A stretch of DNA of 10,353 nt, taken from contig JAJZKY010000107.1 of the NCBI GenBank assembly GCA_021803885.1, forward strand, positions 1 through 10,353. The letters run 5' to 3'. The notes below the pieces were generated by a model, which was given only the letters and a program-made list of their open reading frames with translations, had not been told where the DNA came from and did not search any database. The first letter of the stretch is position 1; every line of letters starts with the position of its first letter. This stretch comes from Planctomycetota bacterium (GTDB taxonomy: Bacteria > Planctomycetota > Phycisphaerae > WQYP01 > JAJZKY01). Shown here piece by piece: positions 1 to 6,260 of this stretch. The translations under genes were made by a program, and so were the position numbers.

Positions 1-710
1 GCAAGAACGTACTCCTCGAATTTAGTATCCATGTCGTATTCCTTGCCCGCATACCAGGGGACTTTCTTGCGATCCGCCTTGGGCGTTCCTTTGAGCCACT
101 TCTGCGTTGATTGACCGTAGGCGGCATATTCCCACGTCTTTCCATTTTGGGTGTAAAACTCATTCTTGCTGCCCGGCGGGAGGAGGTCCCAGCCGATACT
201 CCGGTTGCCATTGCAGCTTTTCAGAATCAGGATCGGCCCATGAACAACCTTGCTCAGTTCATAGGCGATGCCGAATTCCGGGCCGATGAACCGATGCCCT
301 TTGACCGTCATCCACTGGTTGTACCAAGTATCCATCATGCCGTTGGGCAGCTTTTCATGCAGCGTGTGGGTACGCCAGTAGGCATCCCACTGCTTTTTGG
401 TGTAGCCGGCTTTTCGGCCGGAGATCACCTGCACATACCGAATGCGGTGACTCACCGCCCAATGGCCGGACTTATTGAGCAGGAACGGATAAAGATGTTC
501 TTTGTAAACGGCCCGGAGAAGCGATCCCTTAAATGACATCGGCCCCACATGCCCGACGCCCACCATGTTGGACTGACCCGTGAGGATGAAGACCTTGACC
601 GGCTCTTTGATGGGCTTGACGTGTTGAGAGGAACGGGCCACGGCCTGGCGTGCGAGCGCGGGTAAACCGAGCAGCAGGAGGGCCGCCGCCGTACGTTGAA
701 GCATGTTCAC
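1..710 (-). CDS. Exported SASA-type (sialate O-acetylesterase domain) SGNH esterase, C-terminus outside window
   Basis: This open frame runs off the left edge and shows 236 codons. Residues 1-25 form a signal peptide: a short basic start, an AALLLLGLPAL core and Ala-x-Ala cleavage options. From residue 38 the protein reads VKVFILTGQSNMVG, the SASA (CE6-like) block I, with S47 of GQSNM as the expected nucleophile. GPEFGIAYEL at 143-152 and ILKSCNGNRSIGWDLLPP at 161-179 match the later conserved blocks. The catalytic Asp/His block is not in the window. The family removes acetyl groups from sugars or polysaccharides, here in the periplasm or outside the cell (inferred). GTG at 710 is chosen because AAAGGA lies 6 nt upstream. 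The in-frame ATG at 704 would leave 12 nt and is the alternative. It is the last minus-strand gene after HAD and LolA-like, but hairpins in the gap suggest separate transcription. The esterase fold is fairly sure; the substrate is unknown. Confidence 0.85.
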   Translation of the reverse strand, partial: MNMLQRTAAALLLLGLPALARQAVARSSQHVKPIKEPVKVFILTGQSNMVGVGHVGPMSFKGSLLRAVYKEHLYPFLLNKSGHWAVSHRIRYVQVISGRKAGYTKKQWDAYWRTHTLHEKLPNGMMDTWYNQWMTVKGHRFIGPEFGIAYELSKVVHGPILILKSCNGNRSIGWDLLPPGSKNEFYTQNGKTWEYAAYGQSTQKWLKGTPKADRKKVPWYAGKEYDMDTKFEEYVL

Positions 711-727
711 GAAATTTCCTTTCTGTT

Positions 728-775
728 AAAAATCCGGGAGGGGGGAGCAACACGCGCTGCCCTGCCATCCCTCCC
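728..775 (-). terminator. Possible terminator or attenuator ahead of the SASA gene
   Basis: Reading the minus strand, GGGAGGG (775-769) can pair with CCCTCCC (742-736), and the stem is followed by GGA and then TTTTT (732-728). An overlapping register, GGGGAG with CTCCCC, is also possible. The loop is long (about 26 nt), which weakens the call. It lies only about 18 nt before the GTG of the esterase. It could end transcription from the upstream LolA-like gene or act as a leader attenuator. Confidence 0.3.
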
Positions 776-842
776 CTGTTTTAGGTATACGTTTGTGCGT
801 CGCCAATGGAACAGAAAAAGTTTGATGGCTGATCGGCCCCCA

Positions 843-871
843 CCGCCTCCCGTGACTGAGGGCGGATTTTT
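843..871 (+). terminator. Rho-independent-type terminator in plus orientation, no plus-strand gene before it
   Basis: CCGCC (843-847) pairs with GGCGG (861-865). The stem is extended by TC/GA pairs past one bulged G, with an 8-nt loop, and is followed by A and TTTTT (867-871). This is the usual layout of an intrinsic terminator on the plus strand. Both flanking genes are on the minus strand, so what it would terminate is unclear. It could stop antisense transcription entering the LolA-like gene. On the minus strand the hairpin has no T-run after it. Confidence 0.5.
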
Positions 872-918
872 CAGGGGATGCGGCCGCCCGTCCTGATACC
901 CTCCGTTCCGCGATACAT

Positions 919-1773
919 TCAGGAGGCGTTTTTGATGCGTTTGATGGTGACGGTCCACCCTGCATCGGCCGGCGGAGGCGAGATATGAAATGAATGGTGC
1001 ATCGGTTTGTTGATGACGATCTTGGAAAATTCCGCCGTGGTGGGCGTGCCATCCGGGTCCACACGCTTAATGGATACCGGCAGTTTCAGCCGGGTATTGA
1101 TGATGAAGGTGAGGGAATCAAACGTGAAGGCCTTGGGATTGCGGGGTGTCAGTTTGATGGCGACACAATGCGCCGGGAGTTTTTTCACCGCCGGCATTTT
1201 GACATGAAATTCCCGCAGGACGGTCAGCGGTCGCTGGCCGACGGGAATCGGAATCGGGCCTTCGCCGAGTTTAAGCGGGTTGAAATGTCTGCCGGGAGGG
1301 GCGATTTCGATTTTGCGGTAAATTTTTGCCGATCCATTGCGGTCGATCAGCCAGCGTCCGTCAAAAATAATATCATGATCGGCATGATGTCGGGCAATGG
1401 CCCCATCCACCGCGAGAATGCTGAAGTGAATATCGAAGCGGGTATGTCCCTTGTGGGAATGCTCATACCAGATGCGACCGATATTGATGTCAGTTTCACC
1501 GGAACGCAGGTGGTTGACGGTGACACGGACGTGCGCCCGGAAATTCCTCAATGTCCTGCCGCGATGATAAAGCATCTGCAGGATGTGCATGATCTTCGGG
1601 TTGACCGGCGCCGGCGCGGCGGGCGATGGTTTTGCCGGAGCGGATGCGGCCATGGCGGTCAGTGCCCAGCATCCGACGGCCACCATCGCCAGAGTCGAGG
1701 CCGGATACCTGCGGGCGCCTCGCCGGTGGCCGGTCGTGGAAGAAAGCCGATCCATGCGGAAAAGAGCCATCAT
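919..1773 (-). CDS. Exported LolA-like outer-membrane lipoprotein-sorting family protein
   Basis: The protein has 284 residues. A basic N-terminus (RRGARR) is followed by a hydrophobic stretch at about 26-45 and an Ala/Pro-rich linker (46-58), as in a long signal peptide or membrane anchor. The body has the LolA/LolB-like alternating-strand pattern seen in planctomycete members: FRAHVRVTV (78-86), GRIWYEHSHKGHTRFDIHF (99-117), DIIFDGRWLIDRN (134-146), then KLTPRN, LKLPVSIKRVDPDG and EFSKIVIN, ending in GWTVTIKRI. Such proteins bind lipid or lipoprotein acyl chains in the periplasm; that role is inferred from the family here. It is notably rich in His. Its first ATG overlaps the HAD stop as ATGA, so translation is probably coupled. 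A second ATG three bases later sits better (7 nt) after the AGG of AGGTG. No lipobox is obvious. Confidence 0.65.
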   Translation of the reverse strand: MMALFRMDRLSSTTGHRRGARRYPASTLAMVAVGCWALTAMAASAPAKPSPAAPAPVNPKIMHILQMLYHRGRTLRNFRAHVRVTVNHLRSGETDINIGRIWYEHSHKGHTRFDIHFSILAVDGAIARHHADHDIIFDGRWLIDRNGSAKIYRKIEIAPPGRHFNPLKLGEGPIPIPVGQRPLTVLREFHVKMPAVKKLPAHCVAIKLTPRNPKAFTFDSLTFIINTRLKLPVSIKRVDPDGTPTTAEFSKIVINKPMHHSFHISPPPADAGWTVTIKRIKNAS

Positions 1774-2399
1774 CGCACCTTTTTTGCTTCCACCGCGTAG
1801 CGGTCCGGATATTCGATCAGGGTGACGATATCGTCAAGAGAGCGGATGTGGAAATCGGCATCGGTCGCAAAATGGGGAAGGGGTTCGTCCGGCTCCAGCA
1901 GAAGCACGCTCCGCACTCCCGCCGCCTGCGCCGCCTGAATATCAAAAATATAATCACCCACCATCAGGACGCGGTCGAGTTCCACTCCCAGCCGCCTGAC
2001 GATTTGCCAGATGCTTTCCGGGTGCGGTTTCATCGGCGGATCATCGCGACTGGCAATGTGGTCAAAATCCAGCGCATGCCGGGAGAGAATTAATTCCACG
2101 CTCTGGCGGCTGTTTCTCGATAGCAGCGCCGTGCGGACACCCAGCGACTGGAGACGGTAGAGTGTGGTCCTGGCGTGCGGGCGAAGTTCCGATGCCAGAG
2201 CGCCGTCACGTTCAAATTCATGCAGCGTTTGCCATGCCGATTCCCGCTCCCCGGGAGGCAATTCCGCAATCCATTCCAGTACTGGCTCCTGCACATGGAT
2301 CCCCAGACGCTGCCGCAGGTGGTCAAAATCCAGTGCATCGATGGTGAGGGTGCCGTCCATATCAAAAATGATCAGATCAAAATGCCGCCGCTCATTCAT
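1770..2399 (-). CDS. HAD-superfamily hydrolase (phosphoglycolate phosphatase-like)
   Basis: With the ATG at 2399 the protein has 209 residues. All four HAD motifs are present: LIIFDMDGTLT with nucleophile D13 and acid D15, LLSRNS with S94, K124 in MKPHPES, and LMVGDYIFDIQAA with D149 and D153. A helical cap lies between residues 18 and 85, so it resembles the Gph/PGP group. It should hydrolyse a small phosphorylated metabolite in the cytoplasm; the substrate cannot be read from the sequence. The ATG gives the usual short lead (12 residues) into motif I but has no Shine-Dalgarno site. A perfect TATAAT ends 8 nt upstream, so a leaderless message is possible. The alternative is an in-frame GTG at 2462 behind GGAGG (8 nt), adding 21 residues of non-family sequence. 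The stop overlaps the LolA-like start as ATGA, suggesting a two-gene unit. Confidence 0.9.
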   Translation of the reverse strand: MNERRHFDLIIFDMDGTLTIDALDFDHLRQRLGIHVQEPVLEWIAELPPGERESAWQTLHEFERDGALASELRPHARTTLYRLQSLGVRTALLSRNSRQSVELILSRHALDFDHIASRDDPPMKPHPESIWQIVRRLGVELDRVLMVGDYIFDIQAAQAAGVRSVLLLEPDEPLPHFATDADFHIRSLDDIVTLIEYPDRYAVEAKKVR

Positions 2400-2400
2400 A

Positions 2401-2419
2401 CGGCGGATTATAGCCGCCG
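2401..2419 (-). promoter_or_regulatory. Perfect TATAAT inside a 6-bp inverted repeat at the HAD start
   Basis: CGGCGG (2401-2406) and CCGCCG (2414-2419) are perfect inverted copies around a 7-bp centre. On the minus strand the centre contains TATAAT (2412-2407). The -10 box would put the transcript start at or next to the A of the ATG at 2399, giving a leaderless or near-leaderless message. I find no good -35 at 16-18 bp, which would fit a promoter needing an activator. It could also be chance. Confidence 0.4.
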
Positions 2420-2502
2420 GCCGGAAAAGTGAGAGTCGAACAAGAGAAAGTAGAGCAGGCACGATTTATGCCTCCGGCATGATGTAAATAGATTTTTTTC
2501 GC

Positions 2503-2597
2503 CGCAGAGGTCGCAGTGGTACGCAGAGGTGATTGGGGGAGCGGGAGTCTGGGCCGCCTATGGAATTTCTTCGCGCACTCCGCGCCTCCGCGTGAGG
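2503..2597. repeat. CGCAGAGG-type repeat cluster with imperfect inverted partner
   Basis: Three near-identical units stand in tandem: CGCAGAGGT (2503-2511), CGCAGTGGTA (2512-2521) and CGCAGAGGT (2522-2530). About 45 bp further on, ACTCCGCGCCTCCGCGTGAGG (ending at 2597) is close to the reverse complement of the first arm, so the pair can form a long imperfect stem. A run of seven Ts (2493-2499) precedes it. From memory, purine-rich strings of this kind occur as dispersed intergenic repeats in diverse environmental bacteria; membership cannot be shown from one window. Confidence 0.45.
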
Positions 2598-2615
2598 CCC
2601 GGTCGTCCCCTCCTC

Positions 2616-2668
2616 GCGCTCATAGCGCCTCAGGGTGAGTTCCAGCGTTACCGCCGGCAAGCTGGCGG
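2616..2668. repeat. Three consecutive small hairpins
   Basis: GCGCT-CAT-AGCGC (2616-2628) and CTCA-GGG-TGAG (2629-2639) directly abut. Then CCGCCG (2651-2656) pairs with TGGCGG (2663-2668), with one G-T wobble, around GCAAGC. None is followed by a T-run, so they are not simple terminators. They may belong to the same structured repeat as the preceding cluster. Confidence 0.4.
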
Positions 2669-2813
2669 CGCAGCCGCCCCATTCTTCCATTCTTCCAAAT
2701 GACAGGTTGCATATCCGTGGGAAGATATTTACCATTCGCTTATCGGCGTAGCGGAGAAGCCGGAATCGGCTCTGCATCCCTGCACGCCATGTTGTGGTGT
2801 CGAGGTCTTTCAT

Positions 2814-2818
2814 GGAGG
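2814..2818 (+). promoter_or_regulatory. GGAGG ribosome binding site that fixes the TTG start of the bactofilin
   Basis: GGAGG lies 7 nt before TTG at 2826. The only nearby in-frame ATG (2916, just before the zinc ribbon) has no such site. Confidence 0.7.
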
Positions 2819-2825
2819 AATTACC

Positions 2826-3317
2826 TTGGCTCAAGCCAGTAACCATCCGCGTCTTCCCATGATTCCCTGGGGCGATGTTCGCCGTCGGCCCGAGGATCGC
2901 GGCTCATCCAGTGTGATGGAGATCGACTGCCCCCTCTGCGGCCAGGCGTTGAAAGTGCCGGCCCGGGCGATCAATACCCGCTGCACCCATTGTCACAAGC
3001 ATCTCTACTTGGAAAACATCGTCATCACCGATCTGTCCGGTCGGACACGGATTAACACCTGCGGCGATGTCGTCATTGAGGCCGCCGGGAGATTTTCCGG
3101 CGAATTGCAGGCCACGTCGGTTCATATCTCCGGCAGGATGCTCGGCTCTTTGGTGGCGACGCGCAGCGTGACCATCACCCGTACGGGTAAGTTTGCCGGC
3201 GTGATTGCCACCCGAGAGCTGCAAATCGCCCCGGATGCGGTATTTCAGGGCGAGGCATTTGTGCTGCATGAAGACGGCACCGTCACCCACGTGCAGGGTG
3301 AGCCGCTTGAGGCCTGA
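2826..3317 (+). CDS. Bactofilin-like polymer-forming protein with N-terminal zinc ribbon
   Basis: The protein has 163 residues. After a polar N-terminus comes a compact zinc-ribbon-like module with CPLC (C35, C38) and CTHC (C53, C56). From about residue 66 to 147 the sequence alternates short hydrophobic strands with Gly turns: RTRINTCGDVVIEAAGRFSG, ATSVHISGRMLGSLVA, SVTITRTGKFAGVIATRELQI, ending in GEAF. This is the right-handed beta-helix repeat of bactofilins (DUF583), which assemble into filaments without nucleotide and act in cell shape, stalks or membrane scaffolding. The domain is shorter than in canonical bactofilins, about five turns. The ribbon suggests a binding role or a metal-stabilised cap (inference). 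There is no signal peptide or transmembrane segment. TTG is chosen over a later ATG because of the GGAGG. The gene stands alone and converges on the next one with only 10 bp between. Confidence 0.8.
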   Translation: MAQASNHPRLPMIPWGDVRRRPEDRGSSSVMEIDCPLCGQALKVPARAINTRCTHCHKHLYLENIVITDLSGRTRINTCGDVVIEAAGRFSGELQATSVHISGRMLGSLVATRSVTITRTGKFAGVIATRELQIAPDAVFQGEAFVLHEDGTVTHVQGEPLEA

Positions 3318-3327
3318 GACGTTGATG

Positions 3328-3642
3328 TCAGTCGGTTATATCCGCCAGACGGCTCACACTGATGATGTGCGATCGATGCACCAGCACCATGGCTCGATTG
3401 GGGCGTACGCCCAGATCGCGGATCTGCAGGAGATAGAAATCTTTGGTGCTCCGGCTGTCATTCATGTCGTGGACATCGGCTTCGATAAGTTCAAATGCGT
3501 GAGGTGTCACGCGTTTAAGCCTGCCCACGTAGATCAGCGGGCCGGCGGTATCCAGCACCACGACTTCGCCGGATAATTCGACCATCGGGTCAGATTCGGC
3601 CGATAAAGTCCGAAAGGATGATGGGTATGCGTTTTGATCCAT
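3328..3642 (-). CDS. Small conserved-looking protein of unknown function, beta-rich
   Basis: I do not recognise a named family for this 104-residue protein. After a polar N-terminus (1-20) it has five or six predicted strands: GEVVVLDTAG (25-34), PLIYVGRLKRVT (35-46), AFELIEADVHDM (49-60), DFYLLQIRDLG (68-78), NRAMVLVHR (82-90) and SHIISVSRLADI (91-102). The pattern (GxVVVxD, YVGRL, NRxxVLV, ISVSRL) recalls an Sm/LSm-like small barrel, but that is a weak structural guess. There is no signal peptide or Cys. ATG at 3642 has AAGGAA 7 nt upstream and a perfect TATAAT at 3680-3675, so the gene and its start look real. It is divergent from the CX4CH gene and converges on the bactofilin. Confidence 0.75.
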   Translation of the reverse strand: MDQNAYPSSFRTLSAESDPMVELSGEVVVLDTAGPLIYVGRLKRVTPHAFELIEADVHDMNDSRSTKDFYLLQIRDLGVRPNRAMVLVHRSHIISVSRLADITD

Positions 3643-3674
3643 GGGCCGGTTCCTTGAGACTCACGTTGCGCAGG

Positions 3675-3680
3675 ATTATA
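3675..3680 (-). promoter_or_regulatory. Perfect TATAAT -10 box upstream of the 104-aa gene
   Basis: TATAAT on the minus strand lies 32 bp before the ATG at 3642, which would give a leader of about 25 nt containing the AAGGAA site. The -35 region at 16-18 bp is C-rich (ACCCCC) and does not match TTGACA. A TTCACA lies too close (10 bp). This is the second perfect TATAAT in the window sitting upstream of a start without a proper -35. Confidence 0.45.
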
Positions 3681-3776
3681 GTGCCGAGAATGTGAATGGG
3701 GGTAGAGCGTGATTCTGAAGTTCGGGTTCGGTGGGCATCGGTTGGAGTCGCCGGGCAGCTTTGAAGGGGTAACACG

Positions 3777-4820
3777 ATGGTTCGACGGATGTGCGGAAAT
3801 AATCGGCCGATGGTTCTGCGTGCTCTCTGCTTGAGTGTGGCGATGGGGGTGGGGGGCGTGGCGACGATGCCCGCATCGGTTTCGGCCATGACCGTAGATC
3901 AGCACATCAAGATGCTCGAATCGCAGATCAAGCCGGGGCAGGCTGCCGGACATGTGGCGCTGGCGCAGTATTTATACAGTCATAATATGTACTCCCGCGC
4001 GTTAACCCAGGTGAACGTCGCCCTGAGCATCAGTCCGCAGAATCAGAACGCCGTTCTGCTTAAGTCGCTCATCGTGGCGGCAATCAAGCAGGGTTCCGCC
4101 CACACCGCACCGAAAAAGGAAGTTCAGGGGAAATCCACCGGCGGTCTGCTGACTCCGGCGGACATCGACAGCATTCGGCTTTGGGAATGGTCGGCATCGG
4201 AACGCGAGCCGATGCGTGGCGTCATTCTGAAACGTACCAAGACGCTCGCCGCATTCTGGAAAAAATGGATCGCGCCCAATCCCATGTATCAATCCATGGA
4301 ACTCACGAAGGAGGATTACCAGCAGTTTTCCCGTTTGAGTAATTTCGCTCGGCAGGTGGCACTGATCATGCGCGTCGGTGACCCCAAATTCACCAAAATG
4401 GTTGCCCTGCAGAACAATCCCGACGCGATCCGGGTGTTTCGAACCAGTATTCAACCCTTTGTGCTTCAGAGCTGCAGCACTCGGGGGTGCCATCGCGGGC
4501 AGAATTTTCACGGTTTCAAGATGTTCGGTGCGCAATCCATTCCCACGCTTACGCAGACCTACACCAATTTCTACATCCTCTCCAAATACAGCTATCACGG
4601 CAAAAAGCTGATCGACCGGTCCAATCCCTACAATTCACTGCTGATTCAATACCTGCTGCCGCGAAGTGTGGCAGCGGCCGTGCACCCCGGCAAAAAGCCG
4701 CTGGGGCACCGTGTATTTAATGAGCATACAGTTGTGTCGTGGATATCATCGCTTGCGTTTCCGACGCCGGCCTATGGCATCAATTATAAGATGCCGGTAT
4801 CCAAGGCCGCCAGTCACTGA
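3777..4820 (+). CDS. Exported TPR-like protein with CX4CH haem-c-like motif
   Basis: The protein has 347 residues. Residues 12-37 form a signal peptide ending in SVSA. Residues 57-103 (GHVALAQYLYSHNMYSRALTQVNVALSISP, cut short here) read as a TPR-type helical hairpin. The middle is polar and Lys-rich. The C-terminal third carries QSCSTRGCHRG: C233, C238 and H239 in CX4CH spacing, one of the variant motifs for covalent haem c. Later IDRSNPYNSLLIQYLLP, AVHPG (H303) and VVSWISSL resemble the tail of planctomycete cytochrome-like domains, where a HPG histidine might be the distal ligand (inference). It is probably periplasmic, with an electron-transfer or redox-sensing role not specified by the sequence. 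The Cys pair could instead be a disulfide or metal site. ATG at 3777 has AAGGGG 7 nt upstream. No cytochrome maturation gene is in view. Confidence 0.75.
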   Translation: MVRRMCGNNRPMVLRALCLSVAMGVGGVATMPASVSAMTVDQHIKMLESQIKPGQAAGHVALAQYLYSHNMYSRALTQVNVALSISPQNQNAVLLKSLIVAAIKQGSAHTAPKKEVQGKSTGGLLTPADIDSIRLWEWSASEREPMRGVILKRTKTLAAFWKKWIAPNPMYQSMELTKEDYQQFSRLSNFARQVALIMRVGDPKFTKMVALQNNPDAIRVFRTSIQPFVLQSCSTRGCHRGQNFHGFKMFGAQSIPTLTQTYTNFYILSKYSYHGKKLIDRSNPYNSLLIQYLLPRSVAAAVHPGKKPLGHRVFNEHTVVSWISSLAFPTPAYGINYKMPVSKAASH

Positions 4821-4955
4821 TCATCCGTGTGGTGCCGCCACCTGCGCGGGTGTGGTGGAATGCGCCAGCCCCCGGCTGCGGCTCCATCCTGCGGTGTCCG
4901 GCCATGTATCGTTGGCGGCAGCGGGGTAACCTGTTGAAAACCGCCACGAAGGTGT

Positions 4956-6182
4956 TCACCGATCGCCCGGTCCCAGCGTGGTGATGGTAAGCGGTTCAAA
5001 TGGGTATTTTGTCAACAAGTCGCCGATGCTTGGCAGGTTCACCTTTTCCAGTTCGGCCAGGTCCTGTTCCAGTGTGCGGAATTCACGGTTGTAAATCCAT
5101 TGAGAGCACAGATTCCGCATGCGTCCCAGCGGCAGTTCACCGGACATGACCGTGCTGGTGGAGATTTTTGTTTTGCTGCGGGCGATTTCGTCCTCCGCTA
5201 CCCCCTCGCTTCGCACGCGGCCGAGTTCCCTGATCATCGTCTCTTCCACCAAATCAGCCTTCGCCGGGTCGCAGGATGCATAGGCGTAAAAACTGCCAAG
5301 TCCGTCATGGGGAAATGTGGAAAAGTCCGCCTCTTCCGCCAAGCCCGGCTCAATCAGCGACCAAAAAAACCGCGATCCGTCATGATCCCCGATCACATCG
5401 GCCAGAACGGCGGCAGAGAACCGTTCCAAATCCTGGGCGCTGGGCCCCCGGCACAGCATGCAGATGTAATGCCGTTTGAGTTTCTCATCACGGATGTGAT
5501 GCCGTCGGGCCGAGGGGGTCAGAGGCGGATACCGGCGTTCAACGGCGATGGAGGGCCACCGGCCGCAGGCCTGATCCGTCAGTCGCACCAGTTCATCAAA
5601 ATTAATCTGCCCCGCCGCCGCGAGCACCATATTGCCCGGTCCGTAATGGCGATCAAAATAGTCGCGCATCTGCTGCTGCGAGAGCGCGGTTATGGATTCT
5701 TTTGATCCGAGGATCGACTGGGCCATCGGATGGGATCCGAAATGGTCCTCCATGATCCGTTCATACAGGACATGCCCCGGCTTATCCAGATAAAGCGATA
5801 TCTCCTCCAGAATAACATTTTTCTCCATATTGAAATCATCTTCCCGCAGAGCAGGACGCATCATGTCGGCCAGAATGTCCAGCGCCGCCGGGAGATACTC
5901 CGGCAGCACCTGCGCCCAATAACAGGTCACCTCGTTGCTGGTAAAGGCGTTGTTACGGGCACCAAGCGAATCGAATTCACGATTAATATCGGCGGCCGAT
6001 CGACGCTCCGTCCCCTTGAACATCATGTGTTCCAGAAAATGGGAAACCCCGGATACCTGCGGCTCTTCATCGCGGGAGCCGGTTTTCACCATAAATCCAA
6101 TGGCGGCGGTTCGGGCTGTTGGCATGACTTCAGCAATGATATCGAGCTGATTATTGAGTTTGGTGTGCTTGAACGTACTCAC
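4956..6182 (-). CDS. M16-family zinc metallopeptidase, catalytic subunit
   Basis: The protein has 408 residues, a usual length for a single-unit M16B peptidase. The inverted zinc motif HFLEH is at 48-52 (H48, E51 catalytic, H52), followed by MMFKGT. The third ligand E127 lies in NVILEEISLYLD 74 residues on, as in pitrilysin and mitochondrial processing peptidase beta. The second domain begins near 215, but the Gly-rich segment and Tyr of processing peptidases are altered: GDHDGSRFFWSLIEPGLAEE (266-285) has no Tyr where GLxY is expected. There is no signal peptide, so it is cytoplasmic unless exported otherwise. It starts with GTG, GGAG being 10 nt upstream. It lies 78 bp after the zinc-less M16 gene in the same direction. 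The likely product is one half of a heterodimeric protease that degrades or processes peptides; the substrate is unknown. Confidence 0.93.
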   Translation of the reverse strand: MSTFKHTKLNNQLDIIAEVMPTARTAAIGFMVKTGSRDEEPQVSGVSHFLEHMMFKGTERRSAADINREFDSLGARNNAFTSNEVTCYWAQVLPEYLPAALDILADMMRPALREDDFNMEKNVILEEISLYLDKPGHVLYERIMEDHFGSHPMAQSILGSKESITALSQQQMRDYFDRHYGPGNMVLAAAGQINFDELVRLTDQACGRWPSIAVERRYPPLTPSARRHHIRDEKLKRHYICMLCRGPSAQDLERFSAAVLADVIGDHDGSRFFWSLIEPGLAEEADFSTFPHDGLGSFYAYASCDPAKADLVEETMIRELGRVRSEGVAEDEIARSKTKISTSTVMSGELPLGRMRNLCSQWIYNREFRTLEQDLAELEKVNLPSIGDLLTKYPFEPLTITTLGPGDR

Positions 6183-6260
6183 GTTTTTATTTCTCCAGAT
6201 ACGCGGACGCGGTTACCTATCCGCTGATGATTCTTCGTTCCTCGGTCTTTCCCGCCGGCT

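Larger units (their letters stand above)
711..918. other. Intergenic gap with hairpins between LolA-like gene and SASA esterase
   Basis: No gene is supported in this 208-bp stretch. It holds a plus-orientation terminator-like hairpin (843-871), a minus-orientation G/C-rich inverted repeat followed by five Ts (728-775), and the ribosome binding site of the esterase (717-722). The GTATAC at 785-790 resembles part of a -10 box on either strand, but I see no matching -35. Short ORFs here lack ribosome binding sites and recognisable protein character. Confidence 0.5.
2400..2825. other. 426-bp divergent spacer with hairpins and short repeats, no convincing gene
   Basis: This spacer separates the minus-strand HAD gene from the plus-strand bactofilin. 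A minus-strand open frame spans most of it, but the product is Arg/Ser-rich, matches no family I know and looks like translated repeat sequence. The stretch holds the TATAAT palindrome near the HAD start, CGCAGAGG-type repeats with an inverted partner (2503-2597), three small hairpins (2616-2668), a doubled ATTCTTCC (2690-2706), and a weak promoter match (TTGCAT at 2707, 17-bp spacer, TACCAT at 2730) that could serve the bactofilin. Confidence 0.5.

Noticed and set aside
111..536. Plus-strand open frames opposite the truncated esterase gene
   Set aside because: The minus strand encodes the SASA signatures here; the plus frames have no ribosome binding site or family features.
994..1800. A 268-codon open frame antisense to the LolA-like gene
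   Set aside because: It lies wholly opposite a gene with a signal peptide, family pattern and coupled start. Its product has no family character and no ribosome binding site, so it is a shadow frame from GC-biased third positions.
2466..2846. A 126-codon minus-strand frame in the HAD-bactofilin spacer
   Set aside because: Arg/Ser-rich, no recognisable family, runs through the hairpins and CGCAGAGG repeats, and overlaps the bactofilin start.
3205..3576. Plus-strand 123-codon frame overlapping the bactofilin end and the 104-aa gene
   Set aside because: It overlaps two better-supported genes and its product has no coherent character.
4821..4955. Possible terminator between the convergent CX4CH and M16 genes
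   Set aside because: A weak CCACC/GGTG pairing exists near 4839-4858, but no T-run follows on either strand and the stem is imperfect.
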